From assembly GCA_034008185.1 (NCBI GenBank), contig CM067109.1, positions 30,970,885 through 31,034,884 on the forward strand: DNA of 64,000 bases. Reading direction: 5' to 3'. Position numbers and translations under genes: made by a program. The notes under the pieces were generated by a model that saw only the letters and a program-made list of their open reading frames with translations, was not told where the DNA came from and ran no database searches. Of the stretch, positions 25,301 through 38,024 are shown in pieces (positions within the stretch are counted from its first letter, which is position 1; every line of letters starts with the position of its first letter). The stretch is from Gorsachius magnificus (Eukaryota > Chordata > Aves > Pelecaniformes > Ardeidae).

Positions 25301-28300
25301 CTCAATATCTAGCAATAAATTAACTGAACCTGACCAAATGACAAAATAAAACACATGTAGAGCTATTGTTGTACATCTACTTTCAGATCAACTAATATAG
25401 CCTGTAGCATATAGTCAAGGTTTTTTTCTTAGATGGACAATTAGTTCAAACACATTGCAAATTAATAGAAAAGAACTCAAAGGCTTTAGCATTCACTTTA
25501 TATGCACTGAGTGTGGTGGTGTCAGTATAAAACCTGTTCACCAATCAGCAGGCACTTAGTTTTGCATCTGATTTTTGTGTGGAAGTGTACCTGTTGAGGA
25601 ACAGAAAGAAAACATGATTTAAAGCAAAGGAAATTCTGTACTGAAGAGAGTCACTGCCAGAACACATCCCTGTTTAACACCACTGTGCATTTCAAACCTG
25701 TCACAAAGATCACTATCATGCTGAACTTGCATGACTGTGAAAAGATTCAGTCAAAGATGAGGATTCAAGAGAAAACAACTCTTTCAGTGCCTGGAAAATT
25801 TCTGACTGTTTAAACTGAAGTTCTTATGACAACTGTGAAAGCCAAGTAAAGAGCCTTCCTTCTTTCAGACACTTTTCTTTCAGCTGTCTTAAAGCAAAGG
25901 CTATGTTAATAGCTGATCTGGATATACACATTCTGCACGAGCTTGCAATCTCTTGAGAGCAATTTATACCAAAGGCTTGCCAGAAACCCCTATGACTATC
26001 TTCTTTGTATTTACATCATTATGAGTTAGTATTCTTCATACCTTTGCTCCCTTTAACAGTCAAGCAATACACCATACAGATGTTTAAGCACCACCTGTTT
26101 TTATAGGTTCGGTGTTCATTATTTACTGCAGGCTTCCAAAGTACAAAGAAATGGAGGCATAATTATAAAAAAATATCTATTAAATGTCAAACTTCTTTGG
26201 CAGATGCAATAAAAAATAAGATAAAGGTATTGAGGTTGTGAGAGAAAGAGAATAAAGAATTTTTACTGACATGAAGGAACATATTGAAACAGTGGAAATA
26301 GTAGGGACAACATTCATACTTGCCACCTTCTTTCTTCTGTCTTTTCTACCTCTCTTTTTTCCCTTGATCATCTGCACAAATTTGTGCGTCCATGTGTAAC
26401 TCCACTATATACCTTCCAATACTATTGTAACATACATTTGTTTGGGGCAAACACAAAGGAATAATAATCCTGAGATTACAAGGCAAAACCAGTTGTAAGT
26501 AGATCTAGTTTTTTTATTTTCTCCATGTGAATGCACTTCTTTATCTCACTGGGGTTCTGTGAAGGCTAAAATCGATCATCTGAAATCTCCGAGTGCCAAA
26601 TACAACATTAGTTTGATTCTTTATTATTATTGTGATAATGACAACACTCTTTAAATTTCAGTAAATTCCTTTATTTCATTTAGCTTCTGCCCTTTGATCT
26701 GGGACATGCAGCTCAGATGCAGGAAGACAAATTACCTTCAGTGTGACATCATGTCCTCCCACTCCACCCTTGATGGCAACAGGACTTTACCCTCATTTAA
26801 TTATTTGACTCTGTAAGTGTTTACCAGGATTGAACTCTATTGCTACGACATGCTCTTTGGTTTCTAAGGGCCATAATAACTGTACATAGCATGGAAAATG
26901 ATATGGTGTTTAAAAACATTCATTCATAGAGGTAATATTGCCTACAGGATGCCTATGCTACAGCTGTCAATGTTGCTACCAGGGATGCTCCTACCCCAAC
27001 AGTGAATTTTAGCAATGGAGGTTGCTAGAGGTGTAAAATTCCTTCATTTTTGAAAACTCCTGTCTTGCTTCTGTGTATTGTGGTAAGTGCTGAAGTTTAA
27101 CTCAGTCAGCTGAGTTCTGTGGAAGCATAGCTTCCTCTCTGACCATTGCTTTGAAAAGAAAAAATGAAAGTAACCAATGCCCTAGAAGGAATATTGCTTT
27201 TTAAAGTCTAATATGGTCTTAGAAAGGGGGTGAAAACAATGAAAAAAGATTTTTGGCGGTCCCACCTTCCCACTAGATCCACAAAGCACCTGATGACAAC
27301 AGCACAAGGGAAGACAGCTTCTTAGGACAGGAAAGCCCTTTTTGGCAAGGATGATAAAGAATGAACCATTACTACTCAGATTTCTTCAGCAAATGAGAAG
27401 ATGGCAGAGAAGAGCCCATAATTTCTGCCCTAAGAAATCCTTCCCCCCATTTTCAAACTTAAAAAAGCATATTTGTCCTGAAATTTGAAGAACTAGGAAC
27501 TAATTTGCCTCTTCACAAATAAGAGTCACAAGAAGGAAAACCCCTATGGGACTACATATGCATGCTCTCTTATTTTACTTCATATCAAAAGGTGCAGAGG
27601 ACTAATACTTTCCAATGCAGGAAACCCCGAACCTGAGATTTTCATTAGTTGGGGCATAAGAAGTCAAGAGTAAATCTTGCGTATGAAGGACCACTATTAA
27701 CAACTTCTAATGTGACTTAATATTTCCTTGTCTGTTCACTGTTTCCTCCCCTTTGCTACACTTCAGTCCTTTTGTCTCTTATCATAGAAACCAACTATGC
27801 ATTCTGTATATAGTGGTTTGAATACTTCTACCATTCTGAGCAGGCACACATGTCAGTGTTTTACCTACAATTCTCATTTCAAGAGGTATGAGTAATGCAA
27901 AATTTAGTATTTTCTTGAAAGTTCTAACTTCTTTACTTTATGCACACTAGCCCTTGGATGAAAGAATTCAGAGATCAATACTCTCAGTAACACCAGTTCA
28001 CATACCAATCCATACAATTCCTACCATTTGCCTAATCATGCAGTCAGGCAGCCACAATATTTGAGCTACACTTCATACCTGGTGCTATGTAAGAACTATC
28101 AAAGACACCATTACAAAGGCAGAGCAGGTCTAGATATCTAATTCAAAATACCTCCAAGTCTCCACCCTGCCCAGTCCTGTGACTGTTATTCCTGCTAATC
28201 TAGACAGGTGCTGGTCTCTGATGTCCCAAAAGCAAATATGTCACAGATACCACTGTAGAATACTTACTGGCATTTAACAATGTGGAATTAACATTTATTA

Positions 28301-28378
28301 AACCCTAAAAAGCAAACATCTTCTGTGGTTTGGGAAAATGCATGTATGATAGAAGTTGTCTCTCTTTTTACTCAACAG
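19382..28378. other. Non-coding; probably intergenic or intronic
   Basis: About 9 kb of AT-rich unique DNA. The longest frame (22129-22476, 115 codons) shows no recognisable domain. The patch 22255-22480 includes AGGTCAGATTCTCC and TTACACCTCCTTTACAG, words reminiscent of ancient amniote repeats, but too diverged for me to assign. A small 8-bp-stem hairpin sits at 23455-23477. No CR1, LTR or RNA gene was seen. Confidence 0.5.
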
Positions 28379-28461
28379 ATAAAGTAGAAAGCCCACCATA
28401 TCCAGATGCAGGTAGCCTTGCCCAAATCGACACGGAGCTAGAACAGCTAGTACAGAAACAG
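28379..28461 (+). CDS. Candidate internal coding exon of an unidentified gene
   Basis: An 83-bp block has a good splice acceptor (pyrimidine-rich GTCTCTCTTTTTACTCAACAG) and a good donor (CAG then GTATGA). Only one frame is open; the other two stop within the first nine bases. In the open frame two bases complete a split codon and 27 codons follow exactly to the donor, so it would enter in phase 1 and leave in phase 0. The product reads KVESPPYPDAGSLAQID followed by a hydrophilic TELEQLVQKQ segment, i.e. a proline-containing linker leading into a possible short helix or coiled coil. The block is about 47% GC (39 of 83), with two CpGs in an otherwise AT-rich setting. I do not recognise the gene, and no partner exon could be identified in this window. 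A chance open frame between chance splice sites remains possible. Confidence 0.6.
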
Positions 28462-31192
28462 GTATGACCTTTTTTTCTCCAGTCTTGTTTTGCCTCTAGC
28501 AAACAACTTTTTTTTGCAGTTCTATAGATCTCTGTTGGCTGCTGTGAGCAAACCTGAAAAATGTGTTTACATATACATTTAAATATTGAATATCACAATA
28601 TTAGCCATTTAAAAATTTTGTACCTTTTCAGTTTACCACAACTGCACATAGATTGCCTTTTTAAGTTAGCCCAACCATCCTGTATTAGCACTGTTTTCTT
28701 CTGTCATTAATTTGATTTTTGAGCACAGAGACCTGATTTCTTTTAAAGTGTACTCCTAACAGCTAAACCTAAAACCTTTGACTTGGTTTTCTGGGGACTA
28801 TCCTTCACCCTTGACAAATCAGAAAGATTTGTAATCATTTTGTTCTTGGTAGAATTTAAATTAGCTGTAGAGGCAGAGGGACAGTCTATTAAAGCAATGC
28901 ATTAATCCACTACACTGCATTCAGGAAATTTCCATTTCTAAAAATATGCCCATACATTCAGGGCTTGAGGGGTTTTTGATTGTTTATTTTGAAAGAAACT
29001 CTTGACTTGACCTTGACCTTCAATACGTGACTGGGATGCCAGTGTTACAGAGGTAACTTTTACCATAACTTACCTTGCTGGGGAGACCAACCCTTGTTAG
29101 GGATAAGAAGTTGCCAATATACTTTGATAATACTCAGGAGGCTAAATGGCTGTCTCTTTTACTAGTAATCTACATAATAACACTTAGCTGTACCTAATTA
29201 TTATGTCATTTCTCTCTCTTTAAACAGACTTCAAAAAATGTTCATCTGACTTCAAGCAGCAGCCCTTCATATTTAATTCCACATTACAGAATTAAGTATA
29301 GTTTACAACTGAACACCATTCTAAGCAAACTAGTACTTGCTTCAAAAAACAGTAGAATTCAGTTAATAGTAAATTTTAGTAACTAGATCCTTTTACCACC
29401 AAGGTAAACAACCAGTTGTATTCAGTGATTTCAGTAACAGCAAGGTCCAGCCTAAGTCATTAATGTGCTAATGACCTTGTAAACTCCTAGTTCAGAGATT
29501 ACCTCTTCTTTGTTAAAAAAACTGACGATGGCAAATCCAAATTCTGCACTAATATGCATTTTGAATTCCGTTCGGATCACATGAGAATAAACAAGGCTAA
29601 AGTTTAACTTAACATTAACTAACTCATATCTTTCCCACAGCTTCAGTTAACAGGGGGGTTAACATGTGCCTACCATTCCAATAATTACAACACAGGTCAA
29701 ACTCAAGTTCGAGCCTGTTTTCTTCTGGAGGATGGCTTGTGACTCCTAGGCTCAGAAGCGTTAGGTTAAGAATAATACCCTATCCTGTCAGGTCAAGTCT
29801 CCTGCTACTGTAGGCACCACATCAAACCATTGTTTTTATAAATCACCATGAATCTCCGAAGCAGTAGAGTAGGTTTTTGCTTCCATTACTCTGATTTGAG
29901 AGCCATCCTTAAACAATACTTCAGTAATATTTTGGGACTCATTTCTGTTTTGCAATTTACTTATTTTCAAAGGTAGTTCCACCTTCAAGTTCTTAAATAA
30001 ACTGAGTTCTAGCTGGATTAACAGCTCTCCCTTCTTGCTGTTTCACACATCCTTTTACACAGTCCTGTTCAGTTTTTTGTTCACTAAACCAGCCAAGCTC
30101 TTTTACTCCTTCATCACAAGCCCTCCTATGCTCCAGTCTTTTCCAACATTGCATTTATTCTATTTTCAGTCACCCTTTCTTCAGCTTGCCTGCCAAGAAT
30201 TGTTCATGGATTGCACATAACTAGTGTCTTCAGCTAAGCTTTTTCTCTGTTAGTTGAAAATACCTTTCCTGTGTATACCAGGAGCTTGTCACCCTGTTAC
30301 ATAGAAGCACTGAAGAGATGTCATCCTCCTTACCTATTTCCAAGTGGTGAGCTTTAGTGCGTACCAGGTATTTTTATAAGTACATGACTCCACATTTTCT
30401 ATTATTTATTCTCACCCCATTTTTATTGTTTAATTTTTCCCTTCCCTGTCAAAATATCCCAGCCATGGCTGACATTATATTTCTGCAGAGATGCAAGCTT
30501 TATTCTTCTGAGTAGTAATTTGAGATGGTGAAGTCTAAGGAACATATTAGAGAAATCACCATAATTTTGGAAGTTATTCAAAAGTAGACATTGCTTATAT
30601 GTCTTCCATAGTTAATGTTATTTTATTATTAAAATAAAAATATGTGATTCTGTTCTTACAAATTTGTCACTTGAATGTATTGCGTTCCCACAGTATGCTG
30701 TACATTGCCAAATCAGGACAGCAGGCAAAGAAAAGATTTTGTGTGAAACTCTTATCATTACCCAATACAGAAGACATAGTGTCATGATAGGATTAAGTCA
30801 GTTAAACCTTCGACAGGGGCAGACTGGGTCTTTACCTCAGAACTGAGTATTCCAAAAAGAACAGAAGAGTTCTTACAGTAATAGATCAGGTTTTATTTCA
30901 ACAGAAATTATAATAGGTTTTTTTTTTAGACTACAGAAGATAGTATAAAGGTAAAAAAGATTTAAAAATATCTCCCTCCTACCACTGTATCTTTGCAAGG
31001 CACCTCCTTTTTTCGAGGTTTGTTCTCAATCCCTGCTCACTGACTATAAATTGTAACTCAGGTTACTGCCAATCTTACACAGTTTCTCCAGATCCCTGGG
31101 AAACATCTCTCTTTCATCGTCAGAGAACATTCATACTGGGTTGTACCCAAAGCCCATCCTGTCTTTGACACTTGTCTAAAGCATATAGGCTT

Positions 31193-31223
<31 letters not shown>

Positions 31224-33399
31224 CAAGAATAGGGGAAGCATGTGGTGATATTTACCCTATATACACCCCCAAGCTCCAACCACATGTAATACTGGGAACT
31301 CCAGAAATAGCTTCTATATATTCAGCAACCCTCAATGGATTTTTATGCTATGAACTTGAACTCTTGAACCCTATTGTAAACTGCCACCATTTACAGCTTC
31401 CTGTAACAAAGGAGTTCTTCAGGTTAACCATAAGTGTGAATATCTGTGTCCTTTGTTTTGTTTCCTGTAAACTGCAAGCTCTATCTAATGTCTTCTATGA
31501 GAATAGAATATTGGAAGAGACAGTGAGCAATTGATCTATGTCCTATTCTTCTTCTATTACCTCTAGCATACTTTGTTGTTCCTTGTAAAGGCATTATTCC
31601 AAATCTTTCCTCACTCTTGTTACTTTGCTCATTTTTTTTCAGTTCTGTTACACACTTTCTAAGGACACATACCATACAAGATGGAACAAACCACAGAATT
31701 TCACTGTAACTTCCATTCTGTTCCAGTTTCTATTTTTCTCAAGTAATTTTTGACATTATTTTTGCTTTTTACCTGCTGTTAAGCATTAGGCTGAGTTTAT
31801 AATAGCTCCATGGAAAATATTAAGGTCTCACCTGAGTGGTAATGGTTTGCTCAGATAATGCTACGTATGAAATTCAGATTGGTTTTATCTGCATGCATCA
31901 CTTCACAATTACCTATGTTAAATTTCATCTATTTTATTGCCATCTAAACCCTATATGCAGTTCTTCTCAGTTGGCCCTCACGTATCATTACAAAACTGTC
32001 AGTTTGTCATTCATTCCCTTTTCTAGGTCACTTATGACTCAGCTAGACAGAAAACTGTCAAACTCTATTAGAGAAGTTCAGTCACAACCTTTGATCTTTT
32101 ATACATTCAAAGACCTCCTCTTTATTCCAGGGCTTAAGACTGTTTGTTGAACTAACTTAGGAAAACCTTTCAGCTACCCAGGTTGACTGCATTAACTAGA
32201 TATCCTTTCTTCACTCCTTAACTCGGCTCCAAAAGACAAGCAATCAAACTAACCAAAACCCTCCTGTAGATCCACATGACAGAATTTCTTCTACAAAGCC
32301 ATGTCAGTTCTTTCCCTACATGTTTGACCCCATGTACGCTAGTTCTATGCTTCACCCAGGATGGACTTCAGGTGGTCTGCAGCTCAGCTGGTCTGTGCTT
32401 CCTTTGATCTCTCCCTTGACTCTGTTATAAATTGCCAACATTTCAGCCTCCTTCCCTTCTTTTAGTACCAAAGCAAGAGACTGCATGCTGCAATCACCAT
32501 TCACTTTTCCTCCTCTCCCCCAGCTTCTTTGAGTGCCTTTAGATCTATTGAGCAAATAACATGTTGTCCAATGAAAATTGTTAGCATTTACCTTGGCCCA
32601 CACACCGCTCCAGATCAGTCAGGCAGCATCAGATTGTCCAAGCAATATCCATCCTTCTCTGTCTGTTGGCACCACCTTGCCCTCTGGAAGCTTTTTCTCC
32701 CCCTGGGCATGCTCAGGTGCTCATTGGGAATGAGCAATCACCTCCTCAGCCAGAGACATCCACCTGCTCTAATCATGCTCAACTTGGCCTTGTATACTGT
32801 TTACATAAAATAAATCATAAGCAAAAGGTTTGCTGCCCAGTTACAGATAGTGTTCTGTTCTTAATCATGCAAGACAGCTGTTTGGGAAGGGATACAACAG
32901 AACAGGGAAGCATGTGAGGCTCACCTGTTTTTTTTTTTAATATCTGTCTAGCAGTCTGAGCAAAGAGGAACAATAAGAACAGTATCCAGCTCCTTCTAAC
33001 TTAAGCCATTGCTCTTTTAGGTTTTTTAGGTTGTCTTGCCCACTCTTCAAATACTGCTCCATAGTAGTGCAAGTCTCCCACTGGCTTTGTGTCTTACCTT
33101 CCAGGCCTTTGGAAATACTTTCAGGTATCCAAATGGCACTAGCTGTGTATGTGTACATGGCTGAATCCCTCCCTAGGCACATACATCTTGACCAGCAAGA
33201 CATTTATAATCACATGTATAACTTTCTGACCAAGCCCAGAAATGTGCCAGTTGAAAGTACTGTAAGACGAGTGACGGACTGCTTGAGAAATGGCACTGAG
33301 ATTCACCTGTAGTTCAATACCAAACTGACATAGGTATTAATTTGCTGCTATCCAAAGCTACTGTTACTGGTTAGGACAGAAATATGAAACAGAAATATG
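28462..33399. other. Non-coding, probably intron if the 28379 exon is real
   Basis: AT-rich unique DNA with no further convincing exon. Short frames up to 120 codons (31172-31534) begin in the A/TA simple repeat and lack domain signatures. A T-run occurs at about 32928-32938. Confidence 0.5.
31191..31222. repeat. A-tract followed by (TA)n microsatellite
   Basis: About 17 A residues run directly into seven or eight TA units. It could be the tail of an old retroelement insertion, but no element body is recognisable upstream. Confidence 0.8.
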
Positions 33400-34217
33400 C
33401 TTGGTAAATTTACAGATGATACCTATCCTTCCCCTTAGTGGAGGGATTAAATGTATGCTGGAGGACAGACTAGAGTTCAGAATGGTATCTAAAGACAATA
33501 ACTACAGTTTGAAGACGAGCGTAAGAAAAAGCAGAACTTTATTCTACAGGGAAAAGTGAAATCTGGCAGGAATATTTAATTGCACCGATACAGAATATGG
33601 AATTCTTCAGGCAGCTGCTCCAAAGCAAAGAATCTGAGGATGCAGTGGGTCATATGTTCAGTACTGTAGCAATGTCCTCCTGATGCAGAATATGCAAGTG
33701 GTATGCTGGCATGCAGAAGCAAAAGCAGAGTTACTAAGTAATTCTTTTGCTCTGCTGCAAATGCTAGGCCTTAGCTAAAATACTGTGCTTTGTTTTGAGT
33801 GCCACAATTCCAGAAAGACTGTGGGCCAGCTGGAGAGAGAGTCCAGGGGAACAAGAGGCAGCATATGAGGTCTGGAATATTTGCTCACAGAGAAAGATTG
33901 AGTGAATTAGAGTTTAGCCTAGAAGGGAAGACTACTAGGAAAGTGGATGTAACAATCTTCAGATTCATAAGAGGCCATTGCAAGAAGGAAGAGGATAATT
34001 TGTTCTACTTCTCCATGTCAGTGCTGCATAAGACAAACATAATAAGTTTAAATCACAACAAGGCAGATTCACATTAGACATTATGAAATATTTTTAGCAA
34101 TAAGGATAGTGGAGGACTGGAACTGACTGCCTGGGGAGTTTTAGAAAGAAATTCAAGAAGCATCTGTCAGAGGGATAGAATAGATGATCTCTTAAGATTC
34201 CTTCAAGCTTTCAAATC
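33400..34217 (+). mobile_element. Old, decayed CR1-like LINE fragment
   Basis: The order of CR1 landmarks is preserved but heavily mutated. AAATTTACAGATGATACC (33406 onward) encodes KFTDDT, a decayed version of the FADDTKLGG active-site box. A frame at 33799-34077 has the CR1-like run PQFQKDCGP, RERLSELEFSL and HNKADSH. A GACTGGAACTGACTGCCTGGGGA block near 34115 matches the CR1 'hWNxLP' region, and GATGATCTCTTAAGATTCCTTC closes the 3' end. This copy is clearly older than the others here. No intact frame survives. Confidence 0.8.
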
Positions 34218-37200
34218 CCTCATTTGCATTCCTAAAGACAATGACTTCAGCTAGGAATGAACAGAAGATACAGGTTGACTCATTTTACATAAATCTTTAC
34301 ACAACATGTGTTTTTCCCTATATATTGAATTTCTAGGTCAAGACTCCACCTCCAGTTCTCTCAAAGAATAATAGTAAATAAATAAACTCTCTTTCCAATT
34401 TCAATCAGTTTGTTTCTTTGGACTTGTTAGCCCTATCATTTTTCCTGAGTTCATTTCCTCTAGTGAATTATAAAACATTCCTCTAAATGTTGTTCTATGT
34501 GATTCACTTTATTTGGCGACTTCATTATTGCTGATTTTATAAAGGAAAGTTTGACAATAAAAAAAAAATTATGGTAGATTAAACATGCTTTTAGAGTTAA
34601 TCATCCATTGAGTTGCCACTACATGGATAGAAAATATACCCAGTGAACTGAAATTTTTATGATAGTTCAAAGTATTTCCCTGAGCTGAGGATTACTGTAG
34701 TCCTGAAAAGCATGCCTGCACACTACTGGGCTTTGAGTGGATTTCTCAGCAGAGGAGAGGTACTTTGTTTAAGGTATGGCACTAGTGGCCATAATGGAGT
34801 TCCAGCCAGCTACCTGAGCATGCTCAAATGTGAAGTTCAGTCCAGAATTCACAGCACTTGCTCCTGTGCTTTGAGGCAGTCTTTGGTGCATTTGCACAGG
34901 TGGGGTGCAAAGACATCTATTTTCCCTGTCTGCAGGCTGGCTGGCCTCTTTCTGGAGAGAGTGTAGCCCCATTTTTTGTGGTGGATCTGAACTATGTTAC
35001 CAGGTTGGAGCAGCAGCAGAGCAAGACTGGAAATGCCTTTAGCTGCTGGTGCTTACATCCATATAGTCAGTTCCCCTTTATTTCTATCCAGAAATGTAGA
35101 CTCTCCACTACCCAGATTAAATGGTATCTTTATTGTTGCATTACTTGGGCTTGGATTTTCCCTGCATGTAGTAGTCTGTACCTGCAGCATCTCCAATAAT
35201 ACCATAATAACACTATTGAAGAAAAAGAGAAGAGCACGAACTTCTGCTTCATCACTGCAGCATTTTGCCTTTTCCATTGTTCATCCCAATGACTTTACTT
35301 TTAACATTCCCTGTAAAGACTGAAGAAGTTAATACCTTTCACACACAGGTTTTGTTGGTTCATCAGCACACAGAATGTAAGGAAAGCCAACAGTATGATG
35401 CCTAAGTTAGATCTTATCAGGAATTCAAAGGTGTTTTACAACAGGTACATACATCTGCTGCCTTGCAGGTTCATGGGTTTCTTTCCTATGTCAGCTGCAA
35501 GGAAGTAAACTTTGACTACTAATTCATACCAGCATATCAGCATGCTAAAAAATTATCTCTAAATACTGCCAATTCTAGACTAATTTCTCTGAAAATAAAC
35601 TCATTTGTACTGTGTTGCCTTATTTATTTATATATTATTTCTTTATTATTTTAGAGTTTAAAAATAAGTTATTTTCTGAACAGTGGCATAAAGAGCTTCA
35701 GATATGACACAAAGAAGAGGAAAAACTCCTAGAAGAAAAGAAGAGCACTCCAGAGAAATTATGAAAAGATGGGGAAAAAAAGTTCTGCAAGAAAACTGTA
35801 TGTGTTGCCTTTCAAAAAAAAAAAAAAAAACCCAACCAGATGAGGATCTCATAAATCAAGGGCAGTCAACTGTTAATATTTCACTAACTAGCATAAATCT
35901 TCACTCTAATGCCTAAGTTCAATTTGATTCTGACATTTTCAAGGTATGTGAAAAATAGCATTTCTCAACAATGGCTGGTTGCATTTTCCTCGTAAACTAA
36001 TAGCAGGAGATTTACAATGTGAGACCACTGGCTTTGAGGACGCCCTCTGTTCTGGGGCTGGAGCAGCAGAAGGTGTTGCTCATTTGCCGATGCAGGTGTT
36101 GGTCATTTCCAAAGCACAGATACTTCTGGCATAAAGGAATGTGTCTGCAGTGTCACAGCCTTCCAGGCATCCCTACTCCAAAATAACTCTTTGAAAATCA
36201 TGGGCAACCCCACAAAATGTGGAATAATCCAGACACTTACATGATCTTCCCCTGGGAGGCCTGAGGAATTTATTGTCATGGCATTGTGGAAAGTGCAAAA
36301 GACCCCTTAAAGTTGTGCTGTAGATCTTGACTGTAAGTAAGGCTCTTGATCATTCTTCCTTGAAACATAAAAACTAGCTCCATTTCTACACTTTTAGGAA
36401 GAACTTCCTTAGTCCTTATGTTTTTGCCCTTGTGAAATTTGGAACTTCCAATTCCAGAATCCTTAAACACCACATAAGAGCCTCCATATATTACCTGTTT
36501 TTTCGTCCAACACCATAGAAATCAATAAGATTATCCCGATCTGTTCTCAGAACCATCAATCAAGACGATTCATGTACCCTCCACGTTTATTTTCTACTGT
36601 TTAAGGTTTGAGTACCTAGGCCTCATTTGTATTCTAAACTAAGTGTGGTGAGGGAGTTTATTAAGTAAGTGGCCTAAAGCATAAGTTATTATCTAATCAC
36701 AAAAAATGTTGATGCAGTCATCACTTTTTGCTAGTCGTTTTGGAAGAATAGTCAATATAGCTACCACAGCTAGGTCTCCTACTAGAGTCCATTTTTCCCT
36801 GTTATATTTTTTTCACTACTATAGCTAGTGTTTCTTTCAGTTAACTTCTGACTTACAATCACACGACGTTATCATATAAATAGAAGTAGTTGCTATTCAT
36901 TACTAAACAAGTAAATATGAATTAGTTGTAAATAATTTATAAGAATCATTTAAGAGACATCTCATAGAAAAAGCAGAAACATCAGTTAAACCTTGTCTTT
37001 ATCACAGGGAATCTAAGAATGAAGCTGACTGTAACATCTGTCAAGTACTTCAGAAATGAATTCAAACATCAGTAATTCTTGAAAGGCTGACATTTTTAAT
37101 GTATCTATTACACTGAACTAGATCTGTAAGGGTCTTCAGTTCCATTCAGTTTCAACAGAAGGCCACATTTCCTGGAGCTGAATGCCTAGCTGCTCTACTG

Positions 37201-37985
37201 CAAATTTTGTACGTGATCACACCACCTCCCTTACTTGATGATCTAGGTCTTCAAGCATATTATCTCAGTGATGAATGAAGCAGTTCTCACTTCCCTAAGC
37301 ACACATATTTCAAGTGACCCAACATAATGCTACACTGATGCCCTGAAGAGATTCATATCCTATAGTTGGATAATTATTTTCATAGGTATGTGCAACCTAA
37401 GGTGTTCTCAAAGCCTGTGAGGAAAGCCTAGAAATATCTGTAAATCACGGAAGGCACAGCAACTTTGCAGCATTCCCTGAGTTCCTGTCTCTGTCTGCCT
37501 CCCTCTCTTTGCGACACAGCGTGTCTCTGCCAGAAGTCAGTCGGCATTGTATGCTAAGGCTAGCAGCTGTCCCGAGCTTTGTCTTGAGACACAGAGGGAA
37601 AATCTTCTGTGGCCAAGATGAACATGCAGGAGTTCATGCTGACTGATTCAATTATTATAACACCAATCCCTCTGAGAAAATCTCAGCAGGGTACGTTTGT
37701 AATGCTGTGAAGCACGGTTAACACATTCACCTTGTCCTTTCCAATCCCGCAGTTCTCCTTCCTCAGACACACAGCCCCGGCCACCAGAATGATAATAAAG
37801 GGTTGTCTGTGGGACAGAAGATGGGAGATTTTTACACCACACTGCCACTGCAGTGACACAGACAGGTTAATGCCTCATTTGGTCTGGTGTTAGAGGAAAA
37901 CTCACATCCTCTGGTAGAGCTGATAGGGGTTCTCCTTAGAATCATATCAAAACAATCAACCCTTTGAAAAAGTGTCCCAGCCATC
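34218..37985. other. Non-coding unique sequence
   Basis: AT-rich DNA. A purine-rich stretch at about 35652-35815 ends in an A-run of about 17 bases (35813-35830). Read in one frame it gives a lysine/glutamate-rich, coiled-coil-like sequence broken by two stops, so it may just be biased composition. Nothing else was identified. Confidence 0.5.
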
Positions 37986-38024
37986 AGTGGCTCTCCTGCT
38001 GTTGTACGTAGCAGGAGAGCCACT
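37986..38024. repeat. Perfect 15-bp inverted repeat (hairpin), 9-base loop
   Basis: AGTGGCTCTCCTGCT at 37986-38000 is the exact reverse complement of 38010-38024, with the loop GTTGTACGT between. A perfect 15-bp stem with a loop this short is expected only about 0.001 times by chance in 64 kb. The stem is GC-rich within AT-rich DNA. At 39 nt it is shorter than normal microRNA precursors. It could form a cruciform, an RNA hairpin if transcribed, or mark a small inverted duplication. Confidence 0.9.

Noticed and set aside
29690..29730. GTTCGAGCC resembling a tRNA T-arm or SINE B box
   Set aside because: No matching A box, no cloverleaf and no tRNA-like ends nearby.
35652..35830. Lysine/glutamate-rich, coiled-coil-like reading followed by an A-tract, suggesting a processed pseudogene
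   Set aside because: Two in-frame stops, strong purine bias and no recognisable protein; the A-tract may simply extend the purine-rich run.
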